Both the position numbers and the translations under genes were made by a program. Shown piece after piece: positions 17,575 through 25,549 of a stretch of DNA of 64,000 nt. Below the pieces are notes generated by a model. The model saw nothing but the letters and a program-made list of their open reading frames with translations. It searched no databases and had not been told where the DNA came from. Origin of the DNA: Hyphomicrobiales bacterium (GTDB lineage: Bacteria > Pseudomonadota > Alphaproteobacteria > Rhizobiales > Rhizobiaceae); NCBI GenBank assembly GCA_900466475.1, contig UBMI01000001.1, positions 27,888-91,887 on the forward strand. The letters are read 5' to 3'. Within the stretch, counting starts at the first letter, position 1. Every line of letters starts with the position of its first letter.

Positions 17575-18774
17575 GTGAACACACTGGATTTTGACAAGAA
17601 GCCGGAAGACACCCGTGTCGTCGTCGCCATGTCTGGCGGCGTTGACAGTTCCGTCGTGGCCGGGCTTCTCAAACGCCAGGGATATGATGTTCTGGGTATT
17701 ACGCTGCAGCTATACGACCATGGCGCTGCGGTCCACCGCGCCGGCTCCTGCTGCGCGGGCCAGGATATCGACGATGCCCGCCGTGTCTGCGAAACGCTCG
17801 GTATTCCGCATTACGTGCTCGACTATGAGAAGCGGTTCCGCGAAACCGTCATCAATCCCTTTGCGGAAAGCTATGTTGCAGGCGAGACGCCGATCCCCTG
17901 CGTTGCCTGTAACCAGACCGTCAAGTTCGCCGACCTCCTGGCGACTGCTAAGGAGCTTGGCGCCGACGCGCTGGCGACCGGCCATTATATCCGCTCGCGT
18001 CCAAATCCGTCATCCTGCAATCCCGGCCGCCGCGCACTCTACCGACCGGCCGATGCCGATCGCGACCAGAGCTATTTCCTCTTCGCGACGACACAGGAAC
18101 AGATCGACTATCTGCGTTTTCCCCTTGGTGGGCTGCCGAAGGCAGAGACCCGCCGGCTGGCCGAAGATATGGGCCTCGTCGTCGCCAAGAAGGCCGACAG
18201 CCAGGACATCTGTTTTGTGCCGCAGGGCAAATATTCCGACATCATCACCAAGCTGAAGCCGAATTCGGCTTTGGCCGGTGATATCGTCCATCTCGACGGC
18301 CGCATCCTCGGCCAGCACGAGGGCATCCTGCATTACACGATCGGCCAGCGGCGCGGCATCGGCATTGCTACCGGCGAGCCGCTCTATGTCGTCTATCTCG
18401 ACGCCCGCTCGCGCCGCGTCATTGTCGGCCCGAAGGAGGCGCTCGAGACGCACCGCGTCTATCTGCGCGATGTCAACTGGCTGGGCGACGAGACGCTTCA
18501 GGTTGCAACGTCAGGCGAAGGCTTTGCCTGCTATGCCAAGGTTCGCTCGACCCGCGCCCCGGCGCCGGCTGTGCTGCACATGGATGCGAGCGGCACCTAT
18601 GTCGACCTGACGGTCGGCGAAGCGGGTATTGCGCCGGGCCAGGCCTGTGCGCTCTATTCGGCCCCCGGCGACGACGCCCGCGTCTTCGGCGGCGGCTTCA
18701 TCGAACGTTCCGAGCGCGAGCCCGATGCAGAGGCCTCGCTGAAGGCGCTTTTGAGCCAGCCGGCGGCCGCGTAA
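17575..18774 (+). CDS. mnmA: tRNA-specific 2-thiouridylase MnmA
   Basis: Thiolates U34 of tRNA Lys, Glu and Gln using ATP and a persulfide relay. The 399 residues carry the PP-loop [18 protein letters not shown] near the N-terminus, the family motifs [13 protein letters not shown] and [10 protein letters not shown] with a catalytic Cys, and [12 protein letters not shown]. The GTG at 17575 gives the N-terminus [14 protein letters not shown] typical of rhizobial MnmA; a TTG four codons upstream is the alternative. It has an isolated position: divergent from the DMT permease and followed by the tRNA unit. Confidence 0.95.
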   Translation: MNTLDFDKKPEDTRVVVAMSGGVDSSVVAGLLKRQGYDVLGITLQLYDHGAAVHRAGSCCAGQDIDDARRVCETLGIPHYVLDYEKRFRETVINPFAESYVAGETPIPCVACNQTVKFADLLATAKELGADALATGHYIRSRPNPSSCNPGRRALYRPADADRDQSYFLFATTQEQIDYLRFPLGGLPKAETRRLAEDMGLVVAKKADSQDICFVPQGKYSDIITKLKPNSALAGDIVHLDGRILGQHEGILHYTIGQRRGIGIATGEPLYVVYLDARSRRVIVGPKEALETHRVYLRDVNWLGDETLQVATSGEGFACYAKVRSTRAPAPAVLHMDASGTYVDLTVGEAGIAPGQACALYSAPGDDARVFGGGFIERSEREPDAEASLKALLSQPAAA

Positions 18775-18826
18775 AATTCCCGGGGAAAGGCGATGCGGCG
18801 GCACGGCCTTTTTCTCCATCATATGC

Positions 18827-18855
18827 TTGACACAAAGCTGCTACGCTCTTAATAA
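18827..18855 (+). promoter_or_regulatory. Sigma70-type promoter of the tRNA gene
   Basis: TTGACA (18827-18832) and TAATAA (18850-18855) are separated by exactly 17 bases, close to the housekeeping consensus. Transcription would start near 18862, about 44 bases before the mature tRNA. Confidence 0.75.
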
Positions 18856-18905
18856 GCCGCTCATCCGACGGGCTGAGCGCTTCGCGAAAGGCTCGTTTGA
18901 ATAAT

Positions 18906-18982
18906 GGCTGGGTAGCTCAGTTGGTGAGAGCGCAGGATTCATAACCCTGAGGTCGGCGGTTCAATTCCGCCCCCCGCTACCA
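18906..18982 (+). tRNA. tRNA-Met (anticodon CAU, elongator type)
   Basis: A complete 77-base cloverleaf: D arm GCTC-AGTTGGTGA-GAGC, anticodon stem CAGGA/CCCTG with loop TTCATAA, T arm GGCGG-TTCAATT-CCGCC, acceptor CCCCGCT and encoded ACCA at the end. Anticodon CAU. It lacks the three G-C pairs in the anticodon stem of the initiator, so it is elongator Met; a lysidine-modified Ile-CAU tRNA cannot be excluded. The acceptor stem has a mismatch: GGCTGGG against CCCCGCT leaves T4 opposite C69, and the first pair is G-T. Confidence 0.93.
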
Positions 18983-19073
18983 TCTTTATCAACGACAGAA
19001 AACAGTCGATGCGCACGGGTTGCGTAACCGGTATAATGGTGCCTCACGGCATATCGCTGCCCGGGGATACACC

Positions 19074-19325
19074 ATGAAATACGCTTGTGTCGCAATGCTT
19101 CTCCTCGCCGCCGGCTGTAGTACGACGACGGAGGATCAGCCTATTCCCGGTAGTCTGACTTATGGCGGCAAGGTTATTCATTCGCCCTACAAGCCCGGCA
19201 CCGTGATCAAACATACTTTCCTCGGCGACTTCGGCCTTCGGCAATTCGAGCGTTATGTCGTTCAGCCAGACGGCACGCTCAAGCTTGCTTCCCGAATTGA
19301 AAGCGAGGACTTCCTCTGGAATTGA
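19074..19325 (+). CDS. Small hypothetical lipoprotein
   Basis: An 83-residue protein with a lipoprotein signal: MKYACVAMLLLAAGC, lipobox LAAGC at residues 11-15. The mature part (STTTEDQPIPGSLTYGG... FERYVVQPDGTLKLASRIES) is short, hydrophilic and has no motif I recognise. The ATG at 19074 is chosen because it puts the signal at the N-terminus; the in-frame start at 19020 would bury it. Probably anchored to the outer membrane, since no Asp follows the Cys. Function unknown. Confidence 0.78.
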   Translation: MKYACVAMLLLAAGCSTTTEDQPIPGSLTYGGKVIHSPYKPGTVIKHTFLGDFGLRQFERYVVQPDGTLKLASRIESEDFLWN

Positions 19326-19362
19326 GTGAGGTGCTCTCGAAATCCGCCGTCTCAGTCCGGCG

Positions 19363-19376
19363 TTGACGTGCGTCAA
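19363..19376. promoter_or_regulatory. FNR/FixK box upstream of the universal stress gene
   Basis: TTGACGTGCGTCAA is an exact TTGA-N6-TCAA site with extended symmetry TTGACG/CGTCAA. Its centre is 19369.5. A weak -10 (TTGAAT, 19398-19403) lies where a start about 41 bases after the centre would be expected, the usual class II activator geometry. Confidence 0.75.
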
Positions 19377-19443
19377 GGCGCGGGATTACGATTGTGGTTG
19401 AATTCCTGCCTTATTTGAATTCAGCCAGCAGAACGGATCTCCC

Positions 19444-19881
19444 ATGTACAATCGCATATTGCTGCCCACCGACGGTTCGGAACTTTCCGCCCGGGGTGTC
19501 GATCATGGTCTTGCGCTTGCCAAGGCGCTCAACCTTCCCGTGACGGTCATCAGCGTCATCGTGCCGCTGACCGGTTTTGCGCTGCAGGGGATCGTGCAAG
19601 CGGAAGCGATGGACAGCTATAACGAGGGCCGCCGGAAAGAAATCGAGGACCTGGAAAAGATCATCGGCGAAAAGGCCAGGAATGCCGGCGTCATCGCCGA
19701 CTTTGTCAGCAAGGTGCACCTGTCGCCAGCCGCCGCAATCCTGGAAACGGCGGCGGAGCAGGGCTGCGGCCTGATCGTGATTTCTTCGCATGGCCGTCGG
19801 GGGATCTCGCGGCTCATGCTCGGCAGCCAGACGTCCGAGGTGCTGTCCGAGGCCGGTATTCCGGTTCTGGTCGTAAAGTAG
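19444..19881 (+). CDS. Universal stress protein (UspA family)
   Basis: A 145-residue single-domain Usp. It begins YNRILLPTDGSELSARGVDHGLALA, the family N-terminus with the nucleotide-contacting Asp. The C-terminal phosphate-binding motif is S-SH-G-x9-GS in ISSHGRRGISRLMLGSQTSEVL, so the first Gly of the usual G-x2-G-x9-G(S/T) is Ser and ATP binding is likely but not certain. The upstream FNR/FixK box suggests induction at low oxygen, as for many Usp genes. Single gene. Confidence 0.93.
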   Translation: MYNRILLPTDGSELSARGVDHGLALAKALNLPVTVISVIVPLTGFALQGIVQAEAMDSYNEGRRKEIEDLEKIIGEKARNAGVIADFVSKVHLSPAAAILETAAEQGCGLIVISSHGRRGISRLMLGSQTSEVLSEAGIPVLVVK

Positions 19882-19885
19882 AGAC

Positions 19886-20071
19886 TCAGTTTTCCGTCAG
19901 CGCGGGAAGGGGTGCTGAGCGCTCGGCAACGTAATCGGCCTTCTTTGCGGATGATCCGCTGTTTTCGCGGCGCTCGTCGGCTTCTTCGCGGCTGCCAGCC
20001 TCCGGCGCCATATAGAAGGCAAGCATTTCCTCCAGGCGGGAGGCGGTGAGGTTGGCGGCGAAACCCTTCAT
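19886..20071 (-). CDS. Small hypothetical protein
   Basis: A 61-residue frame, MKGFAANLTASRLEEMLAFY then a charged low-complexity C-terminal half rich in Glu, Ala, Arg and Ser. The start is supported by GAGGAAA 6 bases upstream. It is convergent with the Usp gene, 4 bases from its stop, and downstream of the LysR gene on the same strand. No recognised family; expression as a protein is plausible but not proven. Confidence 0.5.
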   Translation of the reverse strand: MKGFAANLTASRLEEMLAFYMAPEAGSREEADERRENSGSSAKKADYVAERSAPLPALTEN

Positions 20072-20175
20072 GGCTTTCCTCGGCGGTGTTTCCAGTCGGG
20101 GAATTTCATAGCTTAGGTCGCGGCAGGTGCGGAATATGGGGCAGAAGGTTGTCACCAACTTTCGAGGTCGCGCAT

Positions 20176-21078
20176 CTAACGGCTGATAACTTCGAGGCAG
20201 AATTCGATAAAAGCGTTGACCTTGGCCGGCACGTGATGCCGGGATGGATGGACGGCATAAAGCGGGAAAGTCTCGCCCGGCCAGTCCGGATAGAGTTCGA
20301 CAAGACGTCCCTCTGCAAGCAGATCCTTGACGCTGAGGGCGAGAACCTGGGCGATGCCGGCGCCCGCGAGGCAGGCATCAAGCATGGTGCCGGCATCACT
20401 CATCAGAAGCGGACCACGGGCGTCGAGCGGCACGATCTTCTTGCCCCTGTGCAGTTCCCAGCCGAAGGTTCGGCCCGTCAGCGGATCGCGAAATTGAATG
20501 CAGAGGTGGCCGGCGATTTCGGCAGGTGTCTTTGGTGTGTCGTGTTCAGCGAGATAGGCAGGGGTTGCGACCGTCAATACACGGGTTTCCATCAGCTTGC
20601 GGGCGATGCGCGAGGAACTCGCCTGCTGGCCGAAGCGAACGGCGAGATCGATACCGTCGGTGACAAGATCGCTCATCAGGTCGCGGGTTATCAATTCGAG
20701 TTCCAGCGCCGGATAGCGGGTCATAAACTGCTTCAGGTGTGGCGCCAGCACCATGCGGGAAAAGATTGGATCGACATCGACACGCAGGCGCCCGCGGACG
20801 GTCGACAAGGCGCCGGAGGCACGTGTGGCGGCTTCTTCGATGCCATCCAGATGCGGAGCGACCTGTTCGTAGAAGCGTTCACCTTCATCCGTCAGCCTCA
20901 CCGAGCGGGTGGTGCGGTCGAGCAGGCGCACACCGACACGTGCCTCCAGCCTCGATATTGCGCGGCTGACGCCGGAGGCCGAAAGGCCGAGCGCGTCCGC
21001 CGCTTTGACGAAGCTGCCACTTTCGACCACCGCGGCAAGCGTGCTGACACCGGAAAGAAGGCGGCCGTCGAATGCCAT
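20176..21078 (-). CDS. LysR family transcriptional regulator
   Basis: A 300-residue regulator. The helix-turn-helix is at about residues 22-42 (GSFVKAADALGLSASGVSRAISRLE), followed by VGVRLLDRTTRSVRLTDEG, typical of the large CrgA/DsdC-like LysR group. The effector domain RLRVDVDPIFSRMVLAPHL onward is ordinary. The next gene upstream (21237) runs the other way across a 158-base gap and is a small membrane-anchored protein, so a regulatory link is possible but not evident. Target and ligand unknown. Confidence 0.92.
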   Translation of the reverse strand: MAFDGRLLSGVSTLAAVVESGSFVKAADALGLSASGVSRAISRLEARVGVRLLDRTTRSVRLTDEGERFYEQVAPHLDGIEEAATRASGALSTVRGRLRVDVDPIFSRMVLAPHLKQFMTRYPALELELITRDLMSDLVTDGIDLAVRFGQQASSSRIARKLMETRVLTVATPAYLAEHDTPKTPAEIAGHLCIQFRDPLTGRTFGWELHRGKKIVPLDARGPLLMSDAGTMLDACLAGAGIAQVLALSVKDLLAEGRLVELYPDWPGETFPLYAVHPSRHHVPAKVNAFIEFCLEVISR

Positions 21079-21236
21079 GGATCACTCCTGATTTGATGTC
21101 ATGGATGATGTTGGGCAAGTGCTGGCCAGTCAAGAAAACAAATGTCTATCGCGGGCCGCGCAGATCGAGAAAACCGGCTCGATGGAACAACTTCCCGCCG
21201 ATTTGGTTTCTACGTTACAGATTGGAGGATCAAGAG

Positions 21237-21629
21237 ATGACCCAATATGGAGACGAAAAGAACCGAATTGTGGATGAGAACACCGGCATGCCACTCGGGC
21301 AGGCCTCCTATGAAGAGGAAAAAACGCTTGCCGATGAGCGGCGTAGCGTCTCGCTCTGGGGCGTGCTCGCCGCCGGCATTCTGGTCATTCTGATTGCTGC
21401 GGCAAGTTTTGCCATCTGGCCAGGTTCGACCAATGAACCGGCTTCGACCGCATCGACGACCCAGGACCCGATCAACGCACAGCCCTCGGGCCAGGGCACG
21501 TTCGACAATAATCCGGCAACCGGCTCCATCAAGCCGCCGGAAGCCACAGACCGCGATCCGACACCTGACGGCAGCGGCGGTGGTCCGACGGGCGTGACGA
21601 CGCCGAGCGGTACGCAGAACGGACAGTAA
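21237..21629 (+). CDS. Hypothetical single-pass membrane protein
   Basis: A 130-residue protein. A charged cytoplasmic N-terminus (MTQYGDEKNRIVDENTGMPL...) is followed by one membrane segment at about residues 40-60 (LWGVLAAGILVILIAAASFAIW). The outer part is low-complexity, rich in Thr, Ser, Pro and Gly, and probably unstructured. GGAGG precedes the ATG at 21237 by a good distance. Function unknown. Confidence 0.75.
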   Translation: MTQYGDEKNRIVDENTGMPLGQASYEEEKTLADERRSVSLWGVLAAGILVILIAAASFAIWPGSTNEPASTASTTQDPINAQPSGQGTFDNNPATGSIKPPEATDRDPTPDGSGGGPTGVTTPSGTQNGQ

Positions 21630-21656
21630 ATTGTGATCTTGCTCAACGGCTGGGGA

Positions 21657-21687
21657 AGGGCTGCGCGGTTTCCGCGCGGCCCTCTTC
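21657..21687. terminator. Bidirectional hairpin between convergent genes
   Basis: AGGGCTGCGCGG, loop TTT, CCGCGCGGCCCT with one wobble pair, then CTTC. It lies between the membrane protein gene and the phosphoketolase 3' end. The T-run is poor, so termination is likely but not strong. Confidence 0.55.
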
Positions 21688-21705
21688 ATATCCGCTGACC
21701 TCGTC

Positions 21706-24093
21706 TCAGGCTGCGGGCCATTTCCAGTTGCGCACGTCGGGCATGTCCTCACCATATTCCCGGACATAGGTATAATGCTCGACGAGCTTGGCTCGCAGGC
21801 TCTCCAGCGCTTCTGGCACTTTCTCCTTCAGGCCCGGCACACGTTCGATCGCCTCGATGGCAAGGTGGAAGCGGTCAAGTTCGTTGAGCACCGTCATGTC
21901 GAACGGCGTGGTGGTCGTGCCTTCCTCGATGAAACCGCGCACATGGATATTGCGATGGTTGGTGCGCTTATAGGTCAGCCGATGGATGAGATAGGGATAA
22001 CCGTGATAGGCGAAGATCACCGGCCTGTCCGACGTAAAGATCGCGTCGAAGGCTTCGTCCGTCAGGCCGTGTGGATGCTGATCCTTTGATTGCAGAGCGA
22101 GCAGGTCTACGACGTTGACGGTGCGGATCTTAAGCTCCGGAATATGCTGGTGCAGCAGATCGACGGCGGCGAGCGTCTCCATGGTCGGGACGTCGCCGGC
22201 GCAGGCCATGATGACGTCGGGCGCCACCGTATCGTCTTCATGACTTGCCCAATCCCAGATGCCGATGCCGGTCTCGCAGTGTTTTACCGCCTCGTCCATC
22301 GTCAGCCATTGTGGCTCCGGCTGCTTGCCAGCGACGATGACGTTGATGCGGTCATAGGTTTTCAGGCAATGGTCGCCGACCCAGAGCAGGGTGTTGGCAT
22401 CCGGCGGCAGGTAGATACGGACGATGTCGGCCTTCTTGTTGGCGACGAGGTCGACGAAGCCGGGGTCCTGATGCGAAAAGCCGTTGTGATCCTGCCTCCA
22501 GACATGGGAGGTCAGCAGATAGTTCAGCGAGGAAATCGGCTTTCTCCACTCCAGTTCGCGGGTGACCTTCAGCCATTTGGCGTGCTGGTTGAACATGGAA
22601 TCTATGATGTGGATGAAGGCCTCGTAGCAGGAGAACAGGCCGTGCCGGCCGGTCAGCAGGTAGCCCTCCAGCCATCCCTGGCAAAGATGCTCGCTCAGCA
22701 CTTCCATGACACGGCCGTCCCTGGAGAGGCTGACGTCGTAAGGTTCGATTTCTTCCATCCATACACGATCGGTGACTTCGAAGACGCTGCCGAGGCGGTT
22801 CGATTCCGTTTCGTCAGGGCCGAAGATGCGGAAATTCGCATTGGCTTCGTTGAGTTTCAGCGTGTCACGCAGGTAGTGTCCGAGGATTTCGGTGGATTGC
22901 ACCATGCTATCACCGCGCTTTTCCACTTTTACTTCATAGGCGCGGATATCGGGAGCATTCAGCTCCTTGCGCAGAATACCGCCATTGGCGTGCGGGTTGG
23001 CGCCCATGCGACGCTGGCCTGACGGGGCGAGTGCCCGCAATTCCGGCTTCAGTCTACCGGAAGTATCGAAGAGGTCTTCCGGATGATAGCTGCGCATCCA
23101 GTCTTCGAGGATTTTCCGGTGCCCGTCGTCGTCGCGGCAATTGGAGACCGGCACCTGATGGGCGCGCCAGAAACCTTCGACTTTCTTACCGTCCACCTCT
23201 TTCGGTCCGGTCCAGCCCTTGGGGCTGCGCAGTACGATCATTGGCCAGCGCGGGCAGGCCTGTGGCACCTTGCCGTCACGGGCTTGTTTCTGAATGGCGC
23301 GGATACGATCGAAGACTTTCTCGAAGGTTGCCGCCATCTGCTGATGCATCTTTGCAGGCTCATGGCCTTCGACGAAGAAGGGCTCATAGCCATAGCCCTC
23401 GAACAAATGTGCCAGGTCATCGTCACTCGCACGGCCGAGGATGGTCGGGTTGGCAATCTTGTAGCCGTTCAGGTGCAGGATCGGCAGAACAGCGCCGTCG
23501 CGGGCAGGATTCAGGAATTTGTTGGAGTGCCAGCTTGCTGCAAGCGGGCCGGTTTCGGCCTCACCGTCACCGATAACGCAGGCGACGATCAGATCGGGAT
23601 TATCGAAGGCGGCGCCATACGCGTGAACGAGTGCATAACCGAGTTCTCCGCCCTCATGAATGGAGCCCGGCGTTTCCGGTGCTGCGTGGCTCGGGATGCC
23701 GCCGGGGAAGGAAAACTGGCGGAAGAGCTTGCGCATACCATACTCGGTCTCGGCGATATCGGGATAGATCTCGCTGTAGATGCCTTCGAGATAGGTATTG
23801 GCGACCATTCCCGGTCCGCCGTGACCGGGGCCGCACATATAGATGATGTCGAGATCGCGGGCGCGGATGACGCGGTTCAGATGTGCATAGATGAAATTGA
23901 GACCTGGCGTCGTACCCCAGTGGCCGAGCAGGCGGGGCTTGATATGTTCTGGTTCCAGGGGCTGGCGCAGGAGAGGATTGGAGAGGAGATAGATCTGCCC
24001 GACCGAGAGATAATTGGCTGCGCGCCAGTAGCGGTCGATAAGAGCGAGTTCGGCGTCGGACAGAACGGCTGGGGTCGAGACATGCTTTTCCAT
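21706..24093 (-). CDS. xfp: Xylulose-5-phosphate/fructose-6-phosphate phosphoketolase
   Basis: A 795-residue TPP enzyme that splits xylulose-5-P (or fructose-6-P) with phosphate into acetyl phosphate and a triose (or tetrose) phosphate. The TPP-binding motif GDGEAETGP, the region [17 protein letters not shown] and the [21 protein letters not shown] block are family hallmarks. The start at 24093 is preferred because GGGAGAATCC precedes it; an in-frame ATG at 24105 adds four residues. ackA lies directly upstream on the same strand, so acetyl phosphate can be turned into acetate plus ATP. Confidence 0.96.
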   Translation of the reverse strand: MEKHVSTPAVLSDAELALIDRYWRAANYLSVGQIYLLSNPLLRQPLEPEHIKPRLLGHWGTTPGLNFIYAHLNRVIRARDLDIIYMCGPGHGGPGMVANTYLEGIYSEIYPDIAETEYGMRKLFRQFSFPGGIPSHAAPETPGSIHEGGELGYALVHAYGAAFDNPDLIVACVIGDGEAETGPLAASWHSNKFLNPARDGAVLPILHLNGYKIANPTILGRASDDDLAHLFEGYGYEPFFVEGHEPAKMHQQMAATFEKVFDRIRAIQKQARDGKVPQACPRWPMIVLRSPKGWTGPKEVDGKKVEGFWRAHQVPVSNCRDDDGHRKILEDWMRSYHPEDLFDTSGRLKPELRALAPSGQRRMGANPHANGGILRKELNAPDIRAYEVKVEKRGDSMVQSTEILGHYLRDTLKLNEANANFRIFGPDETESNRLGSVFEVTDRVWMEEIEPYDVSLSRDGRVMEVLSEHLCQGWLEGYLLTGRHGLFSCYEAFIHIIDSMFNQHAKWLKVTRELEWRKPISSLNYLLTSHVWRQDHNGFSHQDPGFVDLVANKKADIVRIYLPPDANTLLWVGDHCLKTYDRINVIVAGKQPEPQWLTMDEAVKHCETGIGIWDWASHEDDTVAPDVIMACAGDVPTMETLAAVDLLHQHIPELKIRTVNVVDLLALQSKDQHPHGLTDEAFDAIFTSDRPVIFAYHGYPYLIHRLTYKRTNHRNIHVRGFIEEGTTTTPFDMTVLNELDRFHLAIEAIERVPGLKEKVPEALESLRAKLVEHYTYVREYGEDMPDVRNWKWPAA

Positions 24094-24124
24094 GGATTCT
24101 CCCATTTAAACTTGTTCAACGTCA

Positions 24125-24165
24125 ATTCTAGCTGCTAGCGCCCGCCTGCCTTTGATCTGGATCAG
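24125..24165 (-). promoter_or_regulatory. FNR-like site and -10 element before the phosphoketolase gene
   Basis: TTGATCTGGATCAG (24152-24165) matches TTGAT-N4-ATCAA at nine of ten positions. It overlaps the ackA stop codon. On the minus strand TAGAAT (24130 to 24125) would place the transcript start near 24118, 41 bases from the centre of the site. This is class II geometry and would allow phosphoketolase to be transcribed apart from ackA. Confidence 0.5.
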
Positions 24166-25340
24166 CCGGAGCGAACTAATGCGAGCGCCTCCTGTGCGAT
24201 GATCTGTTCCTCGTCCGTGGGAATGACATGCGCCGTTATGCGGCTTGCGGGTGTCGTGATTGTGAAGCCGTTGGCAGCGTTTGCCTTGTCATCAACCGTA
24301 GCGCCGAGCCAGGCGAGACGCTGGAGGACGGCGGCGCGAATCTGGGGCTGGTGTTCGCCGATGCCGGCGGTAAAGACGATGGCGTCGAGCCCGCCGAGTG
24401 TCACAGACATGCGGCCGATTTCGCCGGCGATGCGCAACGTGAAAAGGTCGAGCGCCTCGCGGGCCTCTGGACGGCCGTCCTCGAGAAGATCGCGCGTATC
24501 GGCATTGATGCCGGAGACGCCGAGCAGACCGGCGCGATGATAGAGCATATCCTCCACCTGATCGGCAGACAGCTTCTTCTGCTGCAGGAGATGCAGGATC
24601 ACGCCGGGGTCGAGCCAGCCGGGCCGTGTCGCCATCGGAATGCCGTCGAGCGTCGAAAAGCCCATGCTGCAGTCGCGGCTGGCACCTTTTTCCAATGCGC
24701 AGAGGCTTGCACCGCTGCCGAGATGGGCGGCGACGATCTTCGGCTTGGTCGACAACCTGCGGCTCACTTCACCGGCAATGAACTTGTAGGAGAGACCGTG
24801 AAAACCGTAGCGCTTGATACCTTCCTCATGAAGTGCACGAGGGATGGCGAAGCGACGGACGAGATCGGCCTGAGTGGCATGAAAAGCGGTATCGAAGGAG
24901 GCCGTCTGGGCAAGATGCGGCCTCAAGTGCCTGAGCGCGCGAATGAAGCGTAGCGCCTGCGGCTGGTGAAGGGGAGCGAGCGGGATCAGTGCGTCGATCG
25001 CGTCGATTGCGGCATCGTCGAGCGATATCGCTTCGGTAAAACGGTCGCCGCCATGGACGACGCGGTGGCCTGCCGCACGGACGGCGGCGATATCGAAGTG
25101 GTCCGCCAACAGCTCGAACGTCTCGTCGATGACGGAATGCAGATCGTCGGTCAGCGCGGCTTTCAGGGGCATGTCGAAAGTCTTCGGGCCTTCCGTCAGG
25201 CTGAAGGCCAGCGGCGCGGCGCGAAAATCGATTACGCCCTTGCCGATCCGCCGCACCTTCGCATCCTCGATGGCGAAAATGCCGATCTTCACCGTCGAGG
25301 AGCCGGCATTGAATGTCAGGAGAAGATCGGTTGACGGCAT
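24162..25340 (-). CDS. ackA: Acetate kinase
   Basis: Interconverts acetyl phosphate plus ADP with acetate plus ATP. The 392 residues have the ASKHA fold motifs: LLTFNAGSSTVKIGIF at the N-terminus, HRVVHGGDRF, SFDTAFHATQ, GFHGLSYKFIAGEVSRR, HLGSGASLCALEKG with TLDGIPMATRPGWLDPG, and FTAGIGEHQPQIR. No phosphotransacetylase gene is nearby; the partner is the phosphoketolase 68 bases downstream. Together they form a shunt giving ATP by substrate-level phosphorylation. Confidence 0.96.
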   Translation of the reverse strand: MPSTDLLLTFNAGSSTVKIGIFAIEDAKVRRIGKGVIDFRAAPLAFSLTEGPKTFDMPLKAALTDDLHSVIDETFELLADHFDIAAVRAAGHRVVHGGDRFTEAISLDDAAIDAIDALIPLAPLHQPQALRFIRALRHLRPHLAQTASFDTAFHATQADLVRRFAIPRALHEEGIKRYGFHGLSYKFIAGEVSRRLSTKPKIVAAHLGSGASLCALEKGASRDCSMGFSTLDGIPMATRPGWLDPGVILHLLQQKKLSADQVEDMLYHRAGLLGVSGINADTRDLLEDGRPEAREALDLFTLRIAGEIGRMSVTLGGLDAIVFTAGIGEHQPQIRAAVLQRLAWLGATVDDKANAANGFTITTPASRITAHVIPTDEEQIIAQEALALVRSG

Positions 25341-25517
25341 GTTGCTTGATGCTCCCCGGCAAGCGTGACGTTGAGCGAACTTAGCGTCATTGCGCCGAGT
25401 GGGAAGTCTTTTGCCGTCCGAGCGGGCGATTTTCGGTTGTCAATTTCGGGCCAGACCGAGACCAAGCGCGGATCGCCGCGTCATGAGAGTTTCACGCTAC
25501 GGATTTATTAACAAATG

Positions 25518-25527
25518 GCAAATTTGC
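25518..25527. repeat. Perfect 10-bp palindrome before the phosphate transporter
   Basis: GCAAATTTGC lies 23 bases before the start codon, just 5' of the ribosome site, in an AT-rich stretch. A regulator site is possible; no Pho-box-like repeat is visible in the 209-base gap. Confidence 0.3.
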
Positions 25528-25549
25528 AAATGGAACAAGGAACTATGCC

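Noticed and set aside
18775..18826. Terminator after mnmA
   Set aside because: An AGGC/GGCC hairpin with TTTTT is possible, but the stem is too short and the spacing too loose to claim.
22090..24138. Long plus-strand frames opposite phosphoketolase
   Set aside because: Their sequences are complements of the conserved TPP enzyme and show no motifs of their own.
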